Below, in pieces: positions 31,945 through 35,003 of a stretch of 35,003 nt of DNA. This stretch comes from an uncultured Collinsella sp. (lineage in GTDB: Bacteria > Actinomycetota > Coriobacteriia > Coriobacteriales > Coriobacteriaceae): positions 1-35,003 of the forward strand of contig UQHT01000029.1 in the NCBI GenBank assembly GCA_900540875.1, given 5' to 3'. The notes under the pieces were generated by a model that was not told the origin of the DNA, did not search any database, and saw only the letters and a list, made by a program, of their open reading frames with translations. Each line of letters begins with the position of its first letter. Position 1 is the first letter of the stretch. The position numbers and the translations under genes are program-made.

Positions 31945-33258
31945 ATGAGCTTGGGAAAACTGACCGTCAATACCCGTGAGGACGGGTTCCTCTGCGACGG
32001 CAAGCCGTTCTTTTGGTTTGCCGATACGTGCTGGAGCGCATTTACGAGCATCGCCGAGGACGACTGGGACTACTACCTGACCCGCCGTGCCGAGCAGGGC
32101 ATGAACGTGCTGCAGATCAACACGCTGCCGCAGTGGGATCGCTGCTGCCCCGACTTGGGCATTTGGCCCTATGCCAGCGAGGACGGCGTGCACTTTGATT
32201 GGTCCCGTCCCAACCAGGCATATTGGGACCGCGCCGCCGCCATGTGCCGTGCTGCCGTCGAGCACGGCATCCGTCCGGCGCTCGTGCTTATGTGGTGCAA
32301 CTACGTGCCCGGTACCTGGGGTGCCAAGATCGCCGAGCGTTGCGGCGCCGAGGTTATGCCGCGTGAGGAGGTCCGTGCCCACGTTGCCCGCGTCGTCGAG
32401 AACCTGGGCGAGTTCGACCCCGTCTACGTAGTGACGGGCGATACCGACTTTGCCGGCGACGAGGCGATCGTCTATTACGAGGACGCGCTCGACGAGGTCG
32501 TCAAGCGCGCGCCCGAGGCACTGCGCACCATGCATATCAACCGCGGCAATCGTACCATTCCGGCGCAGTATCTGGGCCGTCTGGACTTTTACATGTTCCA
32601 GCCCGGCCACAACTACGAGGGCCAGCCCGAGGCATGGCGTCTGCCGCAGGACTTTATCGCCAACTATCCCAAAAAGCCGATGGTCAACTCCGAGCCTTGC
32701 TACGAGCAGATGGGTGCGTCGCGCAACGTCTACTGGCGTTTTACCGCGCAGGATTGCCGCGCGAGCGTATGGTCGTCGATTCTTGCCGGCGCCAGTGCCG
32801 GCGTGACCTATGGCGCGCACGGCGTTTGGAACTGGCAGACATCGCGCAGCCAGGGTTCGGTCCTGGGCGAGGGCTTTGACATGCCCTTCCGCTGGCAAGA
32901 GTGCCTGCAGTTTGCGGGTGTGTGGGACTTTGGCGCGATCGAGCATGTGCTTGCCAGCCTAGGCGCTACTGCCGGTGACGATGCGCTTGCCGTGGTTCCG
33001 GCGCAGGAGCTGCTCGATGACGCGCGCGAGGCCATCCGTGTGGCGCGCGTTGGCGATCGCGTCGTCACGTACCTGCCGCGCACCACGGCGCTCAAGTTTA
33101 AGCTCGACGGCGCGCGTGGCTGGACGGCGACGGTCCTCGACATGGAGGACAAGCGCATCGCCAAGCTGCCCGTCCGCGATAACGGTGACGGCACCGTGCG
33201 CGTGGCTCAGCATCCCTTTGAGCACGACGCTCTGGTGATCCTGGCCCCCGGGCGCTAA
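31945..33258 (+). CDS. DUF4038 (apiosidase-like) glycoside hydrolase
   Basis: This 437-residue protein begins LTVNTREDGFLCDGKPFFWFADTCW, the DUF4038 signature, in a TIM-barrel domain to about residue 340. VVTGDTDF (Asp166) and MVNSEPCYE (Glu250) are in the positions expected for the catalytic acid/base and nucleophile. A C-terminal beta domain (about 350-437) resembles the collagen-binding-like module often attached. The group includes the GH140 apiosidase from gut Bacteroides, which cuts apiose from rhamnogalacturonan II. There is no signal peptide, so it would act on imported oligosaccharides or glycosides, which suits a PTS gene upstream. Apiosidase activity is inference; the family contains other activities. 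AGAAAGGTG precedes the ATG. Confidence 0.85.
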   Translation: MSLGKLTVNTREDGFLCDGKPFFWFADTCWSAFTSIAEDDWDYYLTRRAEQGMNVLQINTLPQWDRCCPDLGIWPYASEDGVHFDWSRPNQAYWDRAAAMCRAAVEHGIRPALVLMWCNYVPGTWGAKIAERCGAEVMPREEVRAHVARVVENLGEFDPVYVVTGDTDFAGDEAIVYYEDALDEVVKRAPEALRTMHINRGNRTIPAQYLGRLDFYMFQPGHNYEGQPEAWRLPQDFIANYPKKPMVNSEPCYEQMGASRNVYWRFTAQDCRASVWSSILAGASAGVTYGAHGVWNWQTSRSQGSVLGEGFDMPFRWQECLQFAGVWDFGAIEHVLASLGATAGDDALAVVPAQELLDDAREAIRVARVGDRVVTYLPRTTALKFKLDGARGWTATVLDMEDKRIAKLPVRDNGDGTVRVAQHPFEHDALVILAPGR

Positions 33259-33306
33259 CGGCTCTTCTCCAACATTTACAACCCAGTCCCTTTCATTAGG
33301 CTGCGA

Positions 33307-33358
33307 CGGAATGCTTCCTGCATGACGGCTTTAAGCTGCCAAGGGGAGCCATTCCGCC
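33307..33358. repeat. imperfect inverted repeat beyond the DUF4038 gene
   Basis: CGGAATG near 33308 is inversely repeated as CATTCCG near 33350, with further partial pairing inside. It lies between the DUF4038 stop and a GGGGACGT palindrome. No T-run follows, so its role is unclear. Confidence 0.35.
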
Positions 33359-33361
33359 ACG

Positions 33362-33386
33362 CTCATTGGGGACGTACTTAAATGAG
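33362..33386. repeat. GGGGACGT-family palindrome unit (single)
   Basis: CTCATTGGGGACGTACTTAA followed by ATGAG is the same 25-base unit as at 34749-34773 and as the left arm at 26490-26514. Here it stands alone and abuts the 5' end of a gene relic, suggesting that insertion or recombination at this unit removed the gene's upstream part. Confidence 0.85.
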
Positions 33387-33554
33387 TGGTCTCGTGAGTT
33401 TGAGGGCGAGTCGGGCGCTCGATACAAGGTGAGTGTCGTGGACACATGGGGCATGACGGAGGAGGAGCTTCCCGGAACCTTTGAGGGCAAGTTCCGCATC
33501 GATCTCCCAAGTAAGCAGTATATGATGCTTCGCCTGACCAAATTAGAGGCGTAA
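33387..33554 (+). pseudogene. relic of a DUF5605/DUF5060-type glycoside hydrolase (C-terminal end only)
   Basis: The reading frame ends YKVSVVDTWGMTEEEL, GTFEGKFRIDLP and QYMMLRLTKLEA before a TAA. This strongly resembles the C-terminal beta domain (DUF5605) found at the end of DUF5060/DUF4038-type hydrolases of several hundred residues. Only about 55 residues remain. The frame runs upstream into the palindrome at 33362-33386 without a plausible start or ribosome binding site. It is probably the remnant of a second plant-glycan hydrolase lost from this locus. Alternatively it is a short unrelated ORF, but motif conservation and a clean stop argue against that. Confidence 0.6.
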
Positions 33555-33590
33555 AACAGAGATAATCGGCACCGGGCGTGACTTGCTGCA

Positions 33591-33625
33591 CGACCATCGC
33601 AGGGGGGTAGCCCCTGTGATGGTCG
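33591..33625. repeat. 15-bp hairpin upstream of the ROK kinase
   Basis: CGACCATCGCAGGGG (33591-33605) pairs with CCCCTGTGATGGTCG (33611-33625), with one G-U pair and a GGTAG loop. No T-run follows. It lies 40 bases before the ROK kinase start, so it could be the leftover terminator of the relic gene or a leader structure. Confidence 0.65.
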
Positions 33626-33665
33626 CGGCGATGCGCGTCCGGGGCTACGCTTGTAAGGAGTGAAC

Positions 33666-34577
33666 ATGCAGGAGTTTTTTGGAATCGATGTGGGCGGTAC
33701 GGCCGTTAAATGGGCTGTGCTGGGCGAGGATTTTTCCATCCGCGAGCGCGGAAGCCTGCCGACGGGCTTTACCACGGCTGAGGAGACGGTCGCGGCGCTG
33801 ATCTCGCTCGTCGAGCCGTATCGCGAGCGCGTGAGCGCCGTGGGCGTGAGTGCGCCCGGCGGCATCTACGAGGGAGATGTCACAGGAACGATCCATCGCG
33901 GTGGTGCGCTCACGTTTATGGATGGCTGTCCGCTCGGAAAGCTCATGCGCGAGGCACTGGGGGTGCCGATTGCCGTCAATAACGACGGTAAGTGCTGTGC
34001 ACTCGGTGAGTATGCGGCTGGCGCTCTGCGCGGGACGCGTTTTGGCGTGGTGCTCGCTATCGGCACGGGCATCGGCGGCGGTATCGTCATCGACGGCAAG
34101 GTCCTGCGCGGCGCGCACTGCTTTGCAGGCGAGTTCAGCTTCTTGCGCAACGATGTCACGACTGCCGCGAACATGGGAAACTCCTTTGCCGATTCGGGCG
34201 GTTGGCGTGCGCTCCGCGATGCTGCCGTTGCCGAGAAGGGCCTGCCTGCGGGTTCTCCGGTGGACGGCCGCCGCGCCTTTGAGTGGATCGCGAGTGGTGA
34301 CATGGCGGCGCAGCGCGCACTCGACCGCTACGCTCGCGCCTTTGACGGACAGCTCATCAACCTGCAGGCCGTGCTCGACCCCGAGGTCTTTGTGATCGCA
34401 GGCGGCATCTCGTGCCATCCCGAGCTCGTTGATGCCCTGCGTGCGCAGATGCCGCTGGCCCTCACGAGTTACGAAGGGACCCTTGCCGGCATTCCTGTGC
34501 CGCAGATAAAGGCGGCCGAGCTCGGCAACGACGCCAACCTTTACGGTGCCGTCCAGGAGGCCATACGCCTGGTGTAG
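33666..34577 (+). CDS. ROK family sugar kinase, possibly beta-glucoside kinase-like
   Basis: This 303-residue protein has the ROK ATP motif FFGIDVGGTAVKWAVL, VNNDGKCCALGE with the catalytic Asp107, IGTGIGGGIV (132-141), and GAHCFAGEFSF with His151 and Glu156 at the sugar site. The CxCGxxGCxE zinc motif of many glucokinase-type ROK proteins is absent, as in the beta-glucoside kinase group. It phosphorylates a hexose or glycoside in the cytoplasm. The ATG at 33666 is used because AAGGAG lies 5 bases upstream; the GTG at 33660 would overlap it. It would handle sugar released by the DUF4038 enzyme upstream. The exact sugar is unknown. Confidence 0.9.
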   Translation: MQEFFGIDVGGTAVKWAVLGEDFSIRERGSLPTGFTTAEETVAALISLVEPYRERVSAVGVSAPGGIYEGDVTGTIHRGGALTFMDGCPLGKLMREALGVPIAVNNDGKCCALGEYAAGALRGTRFGVVLAIGTGIGGGIVIDGKVLRGAHCFAGEFSFLRNDVTTAANMGNSFADSGGWRALRDAAVAEKGLPAGSPVDGRRAFEWIASGDMAAQRALDRYARAFDGQLINLQAVLDPEVFVIAGGISCHPELVDALRAQMPLALTSYEGTLAGIPVPQIKAAELGNDANLYGAVQEAIRLV

Positions 34578-34591
34578 CGCATTGGACATAA

Positions 34592-34641
34592 TCATTGGGG
34601 ACGTTCTTGTTTGACTAGTCGTTTAAGAACGTCCCCAATGA
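34592..34641. repeat. GGGGACGTTCTT palindrome, left flank of element copy C
   Basis: Arms TCATTGGGGACGTTCTT (34592-34608) and its exact complement (34625-34641) enclose a 16-base loop. It begins 14 bases after the ROK kinase stop. The loop CTAGTCGTTT also follows the half-unit of copy A in similar form. Confidence 0.88.
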
Positions 34642-34773
34642 CTACCCACAGAATGAGAGTGGATAATCTCCCGTTTTTGGCCTGCATGCGGGCTCAAAGT
34701 GGGAGATTATCCACTCTCGTCATTTGATTGGCACTTGCGGCACTTGCACTCATTGGGGACGTACTTAAATGAG
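34642..34773. repeat. composite REP-like element, copy C
   Basis: Hairpin arms AGAGTGGATAATCTCCC (34656-34672) and complement (34701-34717) are identical to copies A and B. The TCCAAAAATCC tail of those copies is missing here. A further 25-base GGGGACGT unit ends it at 34749-34773. Confidence 0.88.
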
Positions 34774-35003
34774 TGGCAGTTGGGGACACTCCTTGCCGAG
34801 CTGCAAGCCGTGCGCGCCCCTTCTGGGCCTTGCGGCTCAAAATCGGTTTACGCCGTGGGCTGTTGGGGTCAAATTAGCGACATTTTGAGGATAGGTTCGA
34901 TATTAGGACTGGTTCTCTAATAGAATGAGTTTGCAGGCCATTAAGCGACTGCGGGGGGTGTTCCTATAGTTTTGTCAACTGGGAAATGCTCTCCGTGCGA
35001 CCG
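34774..35003. other. intergenic right end without recognisable gene
   Basis: No convincing coding region, RNA gene or terminator is seen. Short open frames lack ribosome binding sites and family resemblance. The sequence becomes AT-richer around 34860-34925, which may hold the promoter of a gene beyond the window. Confidence 0.4.

Noticed and set aside
34699..34920. A 73-codon open frame at the right end
   Set aside because: It starts inside composite element copy C and reads through the palindromic unit. There is no ribosome binding site and no family resemblance.

Overview
The window looks like the chromosome of a high-GC gut actinobacterium of the class Coriobacteriia, most likely Collinsella. 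This rests on gene content (PTS EIIBC, LicT, LuxS, DUF4867, ROK and GH1 genes), codon use, and dispersed GGGGACGT palindromes that I associate with such genomes. It is recognition, not a database match. No tRNA, rRNA, CRISPR array or transposase gene was found.

Layout. 0.3-2.5 kb: a minus-strand membrane acyltransferase with a C-terminal SGNH domain. 2.7-4.7 kb: ribokinase and nucleoside hydrolase. 4.9-5.9 kb: a LacI-type regulator. 6.1-10.9 kb: a tight operon of a fucose-isomerase-like enzyme, a split transketolase (two subunits) and a glycerol-kinase-like FGGY kinase. 11.0-11.5 kb: luxS. 11.6-15.1 kb: a visibly AT-richer block with a LicT-type antiterminator behind a terminator hairpin, a PTS EIIBC and an esterase. 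15.2-17.6 kb: DUF4867 protein and a GH1 6-phospho-beta-glucosidase. 18.0-22.0 kb: a three-gene signalling operon (7TM sensor-like protein, histidine kinase, NarL-type regulator). 22.1-26.4 kb (minus): an SPFH/zinc-ribbon envelope operon ending in a lipoprotein. 26.7-29.8 kb (minus): a DUF1593 nucleoside-hydrolase-like protein and an esterase. 30.3-34.6 kb: a second PTS EIIBC, a DUF4038 (apiosidase-like) hydrolase, a relic of a DUF5605 protein, and a ROK kinase.

How the genes fit together. Most of the window serves uptake and breakdown of sugars or glycosides. Two PTS permeases import and phosphorylate substrates. Cytoplasmic GH1, DUF4038 and DUF1593 proteins and two esterases would trim them. 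ROK, FGGY and PfkB kinases phosphorylate the products, and an isomerase plus transketolase feed them into the pentose phosphate and triose pools. Promoters of the isomerase operon, the licT operon and the second PTS/esterase pair share CCGTTYA and TGTTTA half-sites at roughly helical-turn spacing, suggesting one regulon. Isomerase, glycerol-kinase-like kinase, split transketolase and an apiosidase-like hydrolase together make the branched pentose D-apiose a testable candidate substrate.

The intergenic regions carry an unusual load of palindromes: three copies of a composite REP-like element, several perfect 15-28 bp palindromes, a tandem hairpin pair, and a 127-bp three-tier nested palindrome.
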